Source of the DNA: a virus
Virus record (IMG/VR): IMGVR_UViG_3300030328_002903
Location: 1-55,724 of that record
Reading direction: 5' to 3' (one strand)
Length of the DNA stretch: 55,724 bases
This document shows, one piece after another, positions 47,656 to 55,724 of the stretch (positions within the stretch are counted from its first letter, which is position 1; each line of letters begins with the position of its first letter). Made by a program: the position numbers and the translations under genes. The notes under the pieces are model-generated. The model did not search any database and was not told the DNA's origin. It saw only the letters and a program-made list of their open reading frames with translations.

Positions 47656-49562
47656 TATCTTCTCCCATCTGGTCTAATATCTATTCTGGGTGACCCCAAT
47701 CTCCATCCCACTCCTGTAGTGTCAGATTCCACCCTTAATGCAAAGCTCCTACCTCTTAACCGAATATTCGCCTCTTGTGTAAATTGTTCTACTGGTACCG
47801 AAGCTGATTTTGTAATCTCTGTCGAATTAGATTGAAGGTAATTCCCACCTGGTGCATTCCTAGTTTTAATCGTCATAGTTGCAGCCGTTCCATTGGCAGA
47901 GCTAAAGGTTAAATCCGGAATAATACGGCTAATAAAACTAAACCTATCACCCTCTCCTATATCTATTTGACTTGATTCAACATGTGCAGAGATAGCACTT
48001 ACGGGATTTGTGCTTCCATCGTCATCCCCTGTCTCATGATTATAAAGATAGCCATCTGTACTTGCAGCTATTGGTAATTCACTTACTCCACGATCCATCC
48101 AAGCAGTTCGGACAAGAGATCCAACATACCATACTTTTTGCTCATAGTTAAACACTACATATTTATCAAGCTCATCGGAACTTGCGGAACAGTAAAACCA
48201 CCATACCTCTGAAAATCCTGCATTAGCTGCGGAAAAAACTTTCTGTGCCTGTGCTACATTTAAATCGGAAAACACGTAATCCCTTACAGTGCAGGGAAGT
48301 TTTTGCACAGCACCATTATAAAAGTAAAAATCATTTATCCCCATCCAGAATACAGTATCTTCAATTGCAATGGATGCTTTAGGACTACGGATAGAAATAT
48401 TTTCAGATATTAAATTAACACCAAATGTAATAGGTGGTCCTAAAAACTGTAACGTATAAAGGGAAGTGTCAGTATAAACTAAAACTTGCTGACGAGTCTC
48501 TACTGCACAAACAATTTCAGATCCAGAACCAAGCCTTAATTCACCTGCAGTATTTGTTGCTGTTGTTCTCCAATCCGTTAAAGATTCTTGACTCGAAAAA
48601 CGTATAAGTAATGGATCTTGTGTTCCTATATCTGATTCTGGATCACACCCAAAAGCAATAATATGTCTATCTCTGTCAGAAACTAAAACTTGTGTGGCAA
48701 CGGTTGGAGCGAGATCCGAATTAGTTAATGAATTAAGTTCTACTGCCCTAGCGGTAAGTCCATTTGTTTTATCCCAATAATAAATACCTGCGTTTCTAAC
48801 ATTAATTAACAAATCCTCTCCAAAGTTATCGTGTGACCACAAACGTAAAACACCTGTTGTAGTAATAGTAGCTCCACTACCCCACGTTAATCGACCAAAG
48901 GTTCCTGCTCCCCAACCATTTCCTCCAACACCTGTATTCAAACCTTGACTAATTTGATATTTTCCTACAACAGAACCACCACCATTACCTGAGTCAGATG
49001 AAGTGGCATTTACTTGTGTAGGAGTGTATGTTCCATCTACAGTAATACTATTCAAAGTAGCAACTTCTCTAGCTAAAATAGTATAAGTATTGGCATCTGT
49101 TACAGAATTAATTTCGTATTCTTGATTTAAAATGTTAGCGGTAATAGCATCACCTAAAGAAACAGCTCCACTAAATGTAACAAAGTCACCTGCAATTGCA
49201 CCATGACTTGTATCTGTTACTGTTATAGTAGAAGTAGTTCCACTTCTGGCAAAAGTTACATCTCCGGCAGCTGTTGTAGATCTTAAAGGCGTTATATCAT
49301 AATAAGCCTGACCTTCTTCTATATAATATTTTTTGTTTGTTCCTAGACCCATAAATTTTTCAAGTGCTAAAGTCTGCCAAGGATGTAATGCTCTGCAAGT
49401 ACCAAGAAACGAGTTGCTACCTATCTTAGTCCAACCTCCTATTTTCTCTGGGAAACCAAATCTAAATCTAATTTTGTCACAATCATTCCAACCCCCTTCA
49501 TTAGAATAAGAAGTAACTTCTTTATTAATCCCTGGTCTAAACTGTAACTTTGTTAAAGGCAT
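47655..49562 (-). CDS. Tail hub or DNA-stabilising structural protein, 635 aa
   Basis: It starts 'LQFRPGINKEVTSYSNEGGW' then 'CDKIRFRFGFPEKIGGWTKI', a strong signature of a widespread short-tailed phage protein analogous to P22 gp10 or T7 gp12 (tail nozzle). The body is beta-rich with repeats of propeller type ('DRDRHIIAFGCDPES', 'QVLVYTDTSLYTLQFLGPP'). The exact equivalence is inferred. Coupled to both neighbours by one-base overlaps. Confidence 0.75.
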   Translation of the reverse strand: MPLTKLQFRPGINKEVTSYSNEGGWNDCDKIRFRFGFPEKIGGWTKIGSNSFLGTCRALHPWQTLALEKFMGLGTNKKYYIEEGQAYYDITPLRSTTAAGDVTFARSGTTSTITVTDTSHGAIAGDFVTFSGAVSLGDAITANILNQEYEINSVTDANTYTILAREVATLNSITVDGTYTPTQVNATSSDSGNGGGSVVGKYQISQGLNTGVGGNGWGAGTFGRLTWGSGATITTTGVLRLWSHDNFGEDLLINVRNAGIYYWDKTNGLTARAVELNSLTNSDLAPTVATQVLVSDRDRHIIAFGCDPESDIGTQDPLLIRFSSQESLTDWRTTATNTAGELRLGSGSEIVCAVETRQQVLVYTDTSLYTLQFLGPPITFGVNLISENISIRSPKASIAIEDTVFWMGINDFYFYNGAVQKLPCTVRDYVFSDLNVAQAQKVFSAANAGFSEVWWFYCSASSDELDKYVVFNYEQKVWYVGSLVRTAWMDRGVSELPIAASTDGYLYNHETGDDDGSTNPVSAISAHVESSQIDIGEGDRFSFISRIIPDLTFSSANGTAATMTIKTRNAPGGNYLQSNSTEITKSASVPVEQFTQEANIRLRGRSFALRVESDTTGVGWRLGSPRIDIRPDGRR

Positions 49563-50404
49563 TAATGTTTCTTTCTGTTTTCCAATTTCTTAGTGTTCGT
49601 TAAAGATTGTTTGTCTAATAAAGTAAAACCTCTACGTTCTGCAAACTTCTGGGGATCTTTTTCCCATTTATCGGCACAAGATTCTAAAAAACGCATAGTC
49701 ATTTCGTGTGTCGGTGCTTTGCCATTCTTCATCATTTCATTTTCCATTTGGAGAAAAGCAAAAACTTCAGCTTGAGCTTGAGCACCACTGATACCTAAGT
49801 CAAAGATATAGATCATATTCCCTTCATCTATAATGCCACCTCTAGGTCTAGCACTGGTTAAAGCTTGCTTCATGGCTGTCATTATATGATATCTATTTTC
49901 TTCTCTTTCATACATTTCCTCTGTTATTTCATCTACCCCAAGATGTTTTAACAAAGAATTATATTGATTAACAAAAAAATTAAGTTTTCTTATGGCAGCT
50001 TGAACAGAATTTTGAGAATTTACAGAATGTGTTTGTATTTCTAGGATTTCCACTTCAAGCATTTCTCTTTCTAAATCATCTTGACATTCAAGCAGATCCC
50101 TCTGCTTCATCTTGAGTTCCACAGATTTCTTTTGCATTCTAATTTGAGCTTCTTGCAAAGCACTTTTTGTTTTATCAACTTCAGCTAAAGTATGCTTAAT
50201 AGAACGAATAGGTGTAATAGCCGTCACATCCAAAGTAACCCCCATAAACTGCGAATGCGACTTATAAAAATTACTAGATGCCTGTTGAACCATAGGCATA
50301 TTTTTTTCTATATTGTTCAACATGGTTTTGTACTCTGGCTTAATTTCCACCAAAGAATTTTTTATATTTTTTACAACTAAATCAGTTTGCAAACTAACCT
50401 CCAT
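49562..50404 (-). CDS. Coiled-coil virion protein, 280 aa
   Basis: Two long coiled coils (about residues 70-130, 'ALQEAQIRMQKKSVELKMKQ') and a C-terminal helical domain with 'RPRGGIIDEGNMIYIFDLGI' and 'FAERRGFTLLDKQSLTN'. I recognise it only as a recurring marine phage gene upstream of the hub-like protein. A fibre-attachment or internal structural role is inferred. Confidence 0.6.
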   Translation of the reverse strand: MEVSLQTDLVVKNIKNSLVEIKPEYKTMLNNIEKNMPMVQQASSNFYKSHSQFMGVTLDVTAITPIRSIKHTLAEVDKTKSALQEAQIRMQKKSVELKMKQRDLLECQDDLEREMLEVEILEIQTHSVNSQNSVQAAIRKLNFFVNQYNSLLKHLGVDEITEEMYEREENRYHIMTAMKQALTSARPRGGIIDEGNMIYIFDLGISGAQAQAEVFAFLQMENEMMKNGKAPTHEMTMRFLESCADKWEKDPQKFAERRGFTLLDKQSLTNTKKLENRKKH

Positions 50405-50738
50405 TCAGAGTTGTTAAATCATCCCATATTTTTGTAGCATGAGTTGCAGGCACAAAAGCTTCTAATGTTTTTCCATCCGATGCAAGTTGCGTCCAGTTAT
50501 TACCACTGCTTACACTTGTGAGGTACGTTGTAAGGTCATTTTTACTTGCAATTTCACCTTCGGAGCCAGATATATCTGCCCCATCATCAGCAATACCAAG
50601 CATTACATGATCTCTTGGACTTGCTGTGCTATCCTTAACTGGGTACATTCCACCTGTTCCTTGAGGTACACCAAACTTTAAAAATGTAGGTATTGTACCT
50701 TCCGCTGTTAATCTATATTTTATTACTTTATAAGCCAT
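50394..50738 (-). CDS. Small structural protein, 114 aa
   Basis: MAYKVIKYRLTAEGTIPTFL with 'GVPQGTGGMYPVKDSTASPR' and 'ATHATKIWDDLTTLNGG'. The start at 50738 is set by AAGGAGATAATA upstream; a longer frame exists but lacks a ribosome-binding site. It overlaps the next gene by 11 nt. Probably a tail accessory protein. Confidence 0.65.
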   Translation of the reverse strand: MAYKVIKYRLTAEGTIPTFLKFGVPQGTGGMYPVKDSTASPRDHVMLGIADDGADISGSEGEIASKNDLTTYLTSVSSGNNWTQLASDGKTLEAFVPATHATKIWDDLTTLNGG

Positions 50739-50754
50739 TATTATCTCCTTAAAA

Positions 50755-51789
50755 TTATTGTAATCCTCCATGAGAGGTAGACGCACAAGAAACTCCATTT
50801 GTTTCAGCGTTGGTTAAATCGCCAAAGTCACTAGCATTTCCTGCTGATGCTATCGTTATATAATCCATATTAGTAGCACCTCCAGTAAATTCACCTGCAA
50901 ATAAACCCCTCGTTTCTGAACAACCTGCACCACCATAACGTACACCACTAGTTAAATCTCCAAAGTCAGTAGTGTTTCCTGCTGATGCTATCGTTATATA
51001 TTGGATCGTGTTTGACTGACTAGGATCTCCGCCTGCAATTATACCTCTTGTTGAACTTGAGCAACTAGACGTACCATTTTTACCGGTATCCAAATTCCCA
51101 AAGTCGGTTGCATTACCTGCTGATGCTATGGTTACATAATCTATGGTATCGAAGTATGTGGAAGACCCCATCCCAGAATTAAATACTCCTCTTGTTGGAG
51201 AAGCACATGCTGAACCTACCGCTCTTGCTACAGTTAAATCTCCAAAATCTGTACCATCCCCTGCACTTGCTATAGTAACATATTCGATAACATTTGAATA
51301 AGCAAAAGGATAACTATAACCTTGAGTAAATATACCTCTTGTTGCATTACCACAACCCATATTTCTTTGAGCACCAGATACACTTAAATCACCAAAATTT
51401 GTACCTGCTCCTGCACTTGAAAGATTTAATTGTTCAATGTTACTAGACCTTGCTTGAGAAGGATCATATTCATAACCACATTGAACTGCCCTAGTAGCTG
51501 ATGATGCAGTGCCAGTATTATAATTAGCACGATCAGTTCTCATGCTATAACCCCAATCAGTAGTATTGCCTAGAGTAGTAATGTCTGAGTAAAAAACATT
51601 AACTGTTGTTCTACCAAACCAAAATGCTCTTGTAATAGTATTACCCGCTGTAGGCCACTTACTTTGTTTTATTAACATTTCAGCTTCAGCTAACGTCCAT
51701 ACTCCGGGGGCAGAAGTGCCTTCATAGTTATCAGCAGGAATAACCTGAGTTTCATCTGCTGTAATTAATCCACCTAAGTATCTAGTCAC
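50755..51789 (-). CDS. Six-repeat propeller-like tail protein C, 344 aa
   Basis: A unique N-terminus ('ITADETQVIPADNYEGTSAP', 'VWTLAEAEMLIKQSKWPTAG') is followed by six repeats of about 48 residues of the form TRG-hh-GG...NxIxYVTIxSxGNxTDFGDL. The GG and aromatic/hydrophobic spacing resemble Kelch beta-propeller blades. It ends SHGGLQ, as its paralogues do. Third of three tandem paralogues. Likely a tail-tip receptor-binding protein. Confidence 0.7.
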   Translation of the reverse strand: MTRYLGGLITADETQVIPADNYEGTSAPGVWTLAEAEMLIKQSKWPTAGNTITRAFWFGRTTVNVFYSDITTLGNTTDWGYSMRTDRANYNTGTASSATRAVQCGYEYDPSQARSSNIEQLNLSSAGAGTNFGDLSVSGAQRNMGCGNATRGIFTQGYSYPFAYSNVIEYVTIASAGDGTDFGDLTVARAVGSACASPTRGVFNSGMGSSTYFDTIDYVTIASAGNATDFGNLDTGKNGTSSCSSSTRGIIAGGDPSQSNTIQYITIASAGNTTDFGDLTSGVRYGGAGCSETRGLFAGEFTGGATNMDYITIASAGNASDFGDLTNAETNGVSCASTSHGGLQ

Positions 51790-52757
51790 TATAATCCTCC
51801 ATGTGCACCACCAACCATTCCTACATACATTTGTTGCCTCGTTACAGTTAAATCGCCGAAGTCGGTGGCATTGCCAGTACTAGATATGGTAATATAGTCG
51901 ATAACATTTAGTCTACCACCATCATTAACACCCCCTGCAAATAATCCCCTAGTAGTATTTGCTGCTCCTCCTCCTCCGAACCAATATGCGTTATTTAAAT
52001 CACCGAAGTCTGTAGTATTTCCTGTTGAAGCAATCGTAACATACTGCATAACATTAGTATAAGCAGCATTACCTCTCCATCCTGAACCGACAACTCCTCT
52101 GGTGTTATTGCTTAAACCACTAGTGCCAGCAAGAATTGCCTCTAAGTCACCAAAGTCAGTTGCATTTCCTGCTGAAGATATGGTAATATAGTCGATAACA
52201 TTTGACCCTCCTCCACTTGAAGGTTCACCACCTGCCCATACTCCTCTTGTTGTAGATTGAAAAGATGCATCGCCAAATCTAGCTACTGTTAAATTTCCAA
52301 AGTCAGTCATGTTACCTGTTGAAGCTATTGTAACATACTCCATAATATCTAAATTAGCAGTAGAGTTACTTACACCACCACCAACAACACCTCTTGTAGC
52401 ATTGCTTAATCCTGCAAGATTATTCCTTCCTGCACTTAAATCACCAAAATCACTAGCGTTTCCTTCTGTAGCTATAGTAACATACTGTATTTCATCCATC
52501 CTACTGGTGTCATAACCTCCTGCAAAGACTCCTCTTGTTGAAGAAGAAAAAGCTCCACCACTACTAGAAGCACTAGCTAAATCGCCAAAATCGGTAGCGT
52601 TACCTGTGGTATCTATAACAACAAAATCGATTACGTTTGTCCCACTTCCAGTATAACCCCCTGCAAACAATCCTCTAGCAGGTAAGGCTTGCCACAAACC
52701 ACCTTTTACAGCTACACCCTGTTGTCTTAAATCCCAAACTCCAGAATAATTAGGCAT
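51789..52757 (-). CDS. Six-repeat propeller-like tail protein B, 322 aa
   Basis: MPNYSGVWDLRQQGVAVKGG leads into six repeats such as 'RGVFAGGYDTSRMDEIQYVT' and 'IDYITISSTGNATDFGDL'. Same blade pattern and HGGL ending as its neighbours. One-base TAATG-type coupling on both sides. It is the shortest of the three and lacks the fibronectin-like head of protein A. Confidence 0.7.
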   Translation of the reverse strand: MPNYSGVWDLRQQGVAVKGGLWQALPARGLFAGGYTGSGTNVIDFVVIDTTGNATDFGDLASASSSGGAFSSSTRGVFAGGYDTSRMDEIQYVTIATEGNASDFGDLSAGRNNLAGLSNATRGVVGGGVSNSTANLDIMEYVTIASTGNMTDFGNLTVARFGDASFQSTTRGVWAGGEPSSGGGSNVIDYITISSAGNATDFGDLEAILAGTSGLSNNTRGVVGSGWRGNAAYTNVMQYVTIASTGNTTDFGDLNNAYWFGGGGAANTTRGLFAGGVNDGGRLNVIDYITISSTGNATDFGDLTVTRQQMYVGMVGGAHGGL

Positions 52758-53962
52758 TATTGAAGACCTCCATTACCATTTGAAAACCCTGCCAATTGTG
52801 CTCTTCCCACCGTTAGGTCACCGAAGTCGGTGGTGTTCCCGGTGCTGGCTATGGTAATGTATTGAATTACATTACTAAATCCAGAAGCAGGTCTTCCTCC
52901 TGCAAAACAACCTCTAGCTGCACTATTTGAACCTGCTAACATTTTTATAGCAGCAGCTAAATCACCGAAATCTGTAGAATTTCCTGTGCTAGCAATGGTA
53001 ACATAATCCATAACATTTACAGGACTTGTACCATCAGGGTCTCCACCTGCTGTCACTGCCCTTGTCCCACTGCAAACTGAACCTGTATCAGTCCTTGCTT
53101 GAGTTAAATTTCCAAAGTCAGTGGCATTACCAGTAGAAGCTATAGTGACATAATCAATTTCATTTTTATAAGAACTACTGGCTCTGCCTCCACAAGTGAT
53201 GCCTCTAGTACCAGAAGATGTTCCTGATACTCCGTATCTAGCAACACTTAAATTTCCAAAATCGGTTGTATTACCTGTTGAACCTATGGTGATATATTCC
53301 ATAATATCGACTTGACCACTTGAACTACCTGTTGAACCTCCAGTAAATACTCCTCTTGTAGTATTATTAAAAGCACCTAAATATAATCTGTTCGCACTTA
53401 AATCACCGAAATCCGTACCATTGCCAGTAGACAAAATAGTAACATATTCTATAACATTTGTCGCATAACCACCTGCAACTACTCCTCTTGTTGAAGAGGC
53501 TAGACCTGCATTATCACTATCTGCTTTTGTGGCATCGCCAAAATCGGTGGCATTCCCGGTAGATTCAATAGTAATGTAATCGATTACATCTGAAATTCCA
53601 GAACCTGCTGCCTGTGTACCTTGATAAAAAATTCCTCTAGTTGCAGAAGGAGTCACAGAAGAAGCATCACTAATAGGACTTACACCATAAGCATTAGCCA
53701 CAGAACCTGTGACTGAATAACTTGTGCCATTAGTTAGACCTGTAATAGTTACTGGACTTGATGCACCAGAAGCTCCTGTCGAGACACCACTAGCTATAGC
53801 TGTTGCAATATAGGTTGTGACTTCACCACCACCAGTATTAGAAGGGTCTGTTATTGCTACAGAAACCTCTTCACTTCCTTTTGTAGCACTTATAGTGGGA
53901 GCATTAGGTGCTCTCAGTTGGTCAAAGCCACCAATGTAACCACCTTTATTACGAGTACCCAT
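52757..53962 (-). CDS. FN3 plus six-repeat propeller-like tail protein A, 401 aa
   Basis: Residues about 18-105 look like a fibronectin type III domain ('PNAPTISATKGSEEVSVAIT', 'VTITGLTNGTSYSVTGSVAN'). Six repeats follow ('TRGVVAGGYATNVIEYVTIL', 'GNTTDFGNLSVARYG'), ending GNGGLQ. Ig/FN3-like domains often decorate phage tails and bind surface sugars weakly. The set of three paralogues suggests a hetero-assembled or alternative tip. Confidence 0.72.
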   Translation of the reverse strand: MGTRNKGGYIGGFDQLRAPNAPTISATKGSEEVSVAITDPSNTGGGEVTTYIATAIASGVSTGASGASSPVTITGLTNGTSYSVTGSVANAYGVSPISDASSVTPSATRGIFYQGTQAAGSGISDVIDYITIESTGNATDFGDATKADSDNAGLASSTRGVVAGGYATNVIEYVTILSTGNGTDFGDLSANRLYLGAFNNTTRGVFTGGSTGSSSGQVDIMEYITIGSTGNTTDFGNLSVARYGVSGTSSGTRGITCGGRASSSYKNEIDYVTIASTGNATDFGNLTQARTDTGSVCSGTRAVTAGGDPDGTSPVNVMDYVTIASTGNSTDFGDLAAAIKMLAGSNSAARGCFAGGRPASGFSNVIQYITIASTGNTTDFGDLTVGRAQLAGFSNGNGGLQ

Positions 53963-53972
53963 TTAAAAACCT

Positions 53973-54347
53973 CTAGCTTAATTCCTCATATGTAATCGTA
54001 CAAGCTAGATCATTCGCTGCACTTGCCGTTACTCCAATAGAAGTATCTTCTTCTAAATATAAACCCATGTTTTTATCAATGACGACTAATGAAGCATCAG
54101 CAGGAACTGAAATTGTAGAAGCTAATAAAACAGCAGTTCCACCAATATCATCTTGAGGATATATGCCCACTGTTATTGTGGCTGCACTTGTACCATCTAC
54201 ATTTGCTACTACTAATGAATTTACTTTTATTACTTTACCAGACGATGCTGCATTTTCCAACAATTGAACTGCACTTGTGCCAGAAAGCAAAAGTGTATCT
54301 GTTTTTGCTGTAATTGTTGCAACATTTACTATATTAGGTGCTGTCAT
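53973..54347 (-). CDS. Small beta-rich tail protein, 124 aa
   Basis: MTAPNIVNVATITAKTDTLL then 'VIKVNSLVVANVDGTSAATI' and 'DDIGGTAVLLASTISVPADA', a Ser/Thr/Val-rich beta protein common next to marine phage fibres. AAGGAGATAA precedes its ATG. No enzyme signature. Confidence 0.6.
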   Translation of the reverse strand: MTAPNIVNVATITAKTDTLLLSGTSAVQLLENAASSGKVIKVNSLVVANVDGTSAATITVGIYPQDDIGGTAVLLASTISVPADASLVVIDKNMGLYLEEDTSIGVTASAANDLACTITYEELS

Positions 54348-54358
54348 TATTTATCTCC

Positions 54359-55219
54359 TTATCCAAATACCATTGCCATTGCGATTGCTTTTCCTGTTGT
54401 GGCTGCCCCATTTATTTCAGCAGCCGTGGCAGTTACAAGCGTACCACCCAATTTTAAACCAACACTACCATTATGACCAACAATATCAACATTTTTTGAA
54501 GAGTCTATAGATAGCATTGTATCCGTGCCAATAGCTGTACTTCCTACTTTAAACACATCACTAGCACCATCATCAACACCCATCGTGAATGTTTGAGTAC
54601 CGCTTAGGGCAAAAGATATGAAAGGATCACCATCCGTGGCTGTATTATTGACTATTAAACCCGTAGTGCCTCCTGCTCCTCCAAGTGTTAAACTTGTATC
54701 AGCTGCGTGTGTTAAACTAATATCACTATCGGCTCCAAAATTAAGAACCGCTCCATCTGATTGTAAACTTAAATCATCATCTACAAATAAATCTGGAACC
54801 GCTAAATCTTGAAATAAATCATAAACAGCAGCTCCCGATCCTTGACCGTCGGTGGCAATGGCTTTTATCTGACCCGCTAAAACAGCAACATTAGCTCCCG
54901 ATCCTTGACTAAAAGTCAAAGTATAACTAGTCGTGTTTTCAATAATCCAAACTTTAGATACGGTATTAGGAGCTAATGTGACCGTACAAGCTTGACCACC
55001 GCCCGTACATTTTAAAAACATACAACGGGCTTGGTCTGCCGTGGCATCCGCCATAGTTATTGTATGAGTAGAAGCGTTGGCTATTGCTTCACCTGTAGCA
55101 CTATAGGCAAGAGCTTCCCCTATCAACTCCAAGTTTGTGTTGGTTTTAGTGCCCCACGTACCCGAAGCCTCTCCGGTTCCTATCTCTTCTAACCTTAAAT
55201 TGTTTACATATGTACTCAT
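54359..55219 (-). CDS. Tail fibre protein, 286 aa
   Basis: It starts 'YVNNLRLEEIGTGEASGTWG' then 'TKTNTNLELIGEALAYSATG', a well-known N-terminal pattern of marine phage fibres, and continues with beta-repeat segments ('LNFGADSDISLTHAADTSLT', 'LSIDSSKNVDIVGHNGSVGL'). It follows the repeat fibre by 10 nt. It ends 'TGKAIAMAMVFG'. Host attachment role inferred. Confidence 0.75.
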   Translation of the reverse strand: MSTYVNNLRLEEIGTGEASGTWGTKTNTNLELIGEALAYSATGEAIANASTHTITMADATADQARCMFLKCTGGGQACTVTLAPNTVSKVWIIENTTSYTLTFSQGSGANVAVLAGQIKAIATDGQGSGAAVYDLFQDLAVPDLFVDDDLSLQSDGAVLNFGADSDISLTHAADTSLTLGGAGGTTGLIVNNTATDGDPFISFALSGTQTFTMGVDDGASDVFKVGSTAIGTDTMLSIDSSKNVDIVGHNGSVGLKLGGTLVTATAAEINGAATTGKAIAMAMVFG

Positions 55220-55229
55220 CTTTTATCCT

Positions 55230-55724
55230 TTATGCTGCTATATCTTCCCAAGTATTACCCGGATTAGGTGTTATATTATTCCAAGTATTACCCGGATTAG
55301 GTATAATATCTCCCCAAACTAACACATTTCCTACCGATGTACTAGCAGAAATTCCCTGTACAGATACATCTGTTCCAGTACTTACAGTAACGACTCCCTC
55401 GGAACCTGTAGCCGCTAAACCCGTGACAGAAGTACTTACTCCTGTTCCTTGGGCAACCGTGACAGTTCCAACGGAACCTGTACCCGCTAGGCCTGTAACA
55501 GAAACACTGAAATCATACTGAACCGTGACAGTTCCAACGGAACCTGTGCCCGCTAAACCCGTAACACTAACGGGTATACCAATAGATGAAGTAGCCGTTC
55601 CAACGGAACCTGTACCCGCTAAACCCGTAACAGAAGTACTTACTCCGGCTCCTTGGACAACAGTAACCGTTCCAACGGAACCTGTGCCCGCAAGACCCGT
55701 AACGGAAATACTGGCACTTTCCTG
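55230..55724 (-). CDS. Repeat-rich tail fibre or virion protein, 3' part (runs off the window end)
   Basis: The C-terminal 165 codons of the gene begun at 1-253. Repeats of SVTGLAGTGSVGTVTV with variable linkers (VQGAGVST, SSIGIPVS, QYDFS, AQGTGVST) give way to a diverged unit and a distinct end, 'VWGDIIPNPGNTWNNI' and 'TPNPGNTWEDIAA', where the NPGNTW unit is repeated. Stop TAA at 55230-55232. At least nine repeat cores exist over both pieces. Confidence 0.75.
   Translation of the reverse strand, partial: QESASISVTGLAGTGSVGTVTVVQGAGVSTSVTGLAGTGSVGTATSSIGIPVSVTGLAGTGSVGTVTVQYDFSVSVTGLAGTGSVGTVTVAQGTGVSTSVTGLAATGSEGVVTVSTGTDVSVQGISASTSVGNVLVWGDIIPNPGNTWNNITPNPGNTWEDIAA
55385..55715. repeat. 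Tandem fibre-gene repeats at the window end
   Basis: Blocks related to GTTCCAACGGAACCTG plus a TGCCCGC(T/A)A(A/G)ACCCGTAAC-like part recur at about 55466, 55529, 55594 and 55667, with a diverged copy near 55398. Spacing is 63 to 73 bp, all close to 21-24 codons. They match the blocks at 1-172. Confidence 0.85.

Noticed and set aside
1-55724. CRISPR array, tRNA, rRNA, integrase, diversity-generating retroelement
   Set aside because: No spaced palindromic repeats with unique spacers, no cloverleaf, no reverse transcriptase or recombinase motif was found. The repeats seen are either coding or iteron-like without spacer pattern.
1-55724. Simple terminal direct repeat joining the ends
   Set aside because: The ends do not overlap exactly, and joining them puts the fibre frame off by one base; only inexact repeat similarity is present.

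Overview
The window is an almost complete genome of a tailed double-stranded DNA phage, most likely a short-tailed (podovirus-type) marine phage. Evidence: an 815-residue portal, a large terminase, a gpT-like major capsid protein, scaffold, gp4-like adaptors, four adjacent internal virion or ejection proteins, and many small genes that I recognise as recurring in uncultured marine phages. The DNA is AT-rich. I see no integrase, repressor/cro pair, tRNA, CRISPR array, ribosomal RNA or phage RNA polymerase. The simplest reading is a lytic phage that uses host RNA polymerase. At about 55.7 kb it is close in size to SAR116 phage HMO-2011, but its family A DNA polymerase has no DnaJ-like cysteine insertion, so I do not assign it to that group.

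Layout. (1) Bases 1 to about 21,500, minus strand: HNH nuclease, lytic transglycosylase, GNAT, a 1453-aa virion protein, TerL, portal, a lysis and membrane cluster (holin, GH108 endolysin, several tiny membrane proteins), a GroES-like co-chaperonin, scaffold, capsid genes, head-tail adaptors. (2) About 21,500 to 21,840: a control region with twelve GAACA elements and divergent promoters. (3) 21,836 to 40,193, mostly plus strand: many small early genes, a DUF7227 gene, a C5 methyltransferase with a second long reading frame inside it, an ssDNA-binding protein, AEP-type primase, UvrD-like helicase and PolA-type polymerase. Two minus-strand cassettes interrupt this block: TerS plus a VRR-NUC-like nuclease (24.2-25.1 kb) and an SNF2-like helicase with two small genes (31.0-32.9 kb). 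(4) 40,190 to 55,724, minus strand: internal virion proteins, tail proteins, three paralogous repeat proteins and a repeat-rich fibre.

The fibre gene runs off both ends of the window: its 5' part is at 1-253 and its 3' part at 55,230-55,724. The molecule is therefore probably circular or circularly permuted, with the assembly broken inside a tandem repeat. Direct joining of the ends is one base out of frame, so some bases are missing there. Read as a circle, the late operon is continuous from about 21.5 kb down through 1 and 55.7 kb to 40.2 kb, opposed by the early/replication block. The two meet tail to tail at a shared CTAG.

Regulation. At least seven sigma70-like promoters (TTGxxx, 17-nt spacer, TAxxxT) serve the early block on the plus strand and two serve its minus-strand cassettes. 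Two are embedded in near-identical 35-nt palindromes. Clear intrinsic terminators lie at 4.3, 22.8, 24.2 and 31.0 kb.

Most notable points: apparent dual coding across 1.2 kb of the methyltransferase gene, with seven repeats in register in both frames; SSB-type acidic C-terminal tips on both the ssDNA-binding protein and the primase; three separate repeat arrays that could be origins or operators; and a fibre-repeat motif that recurs at the C-termini of two other virion proteins.
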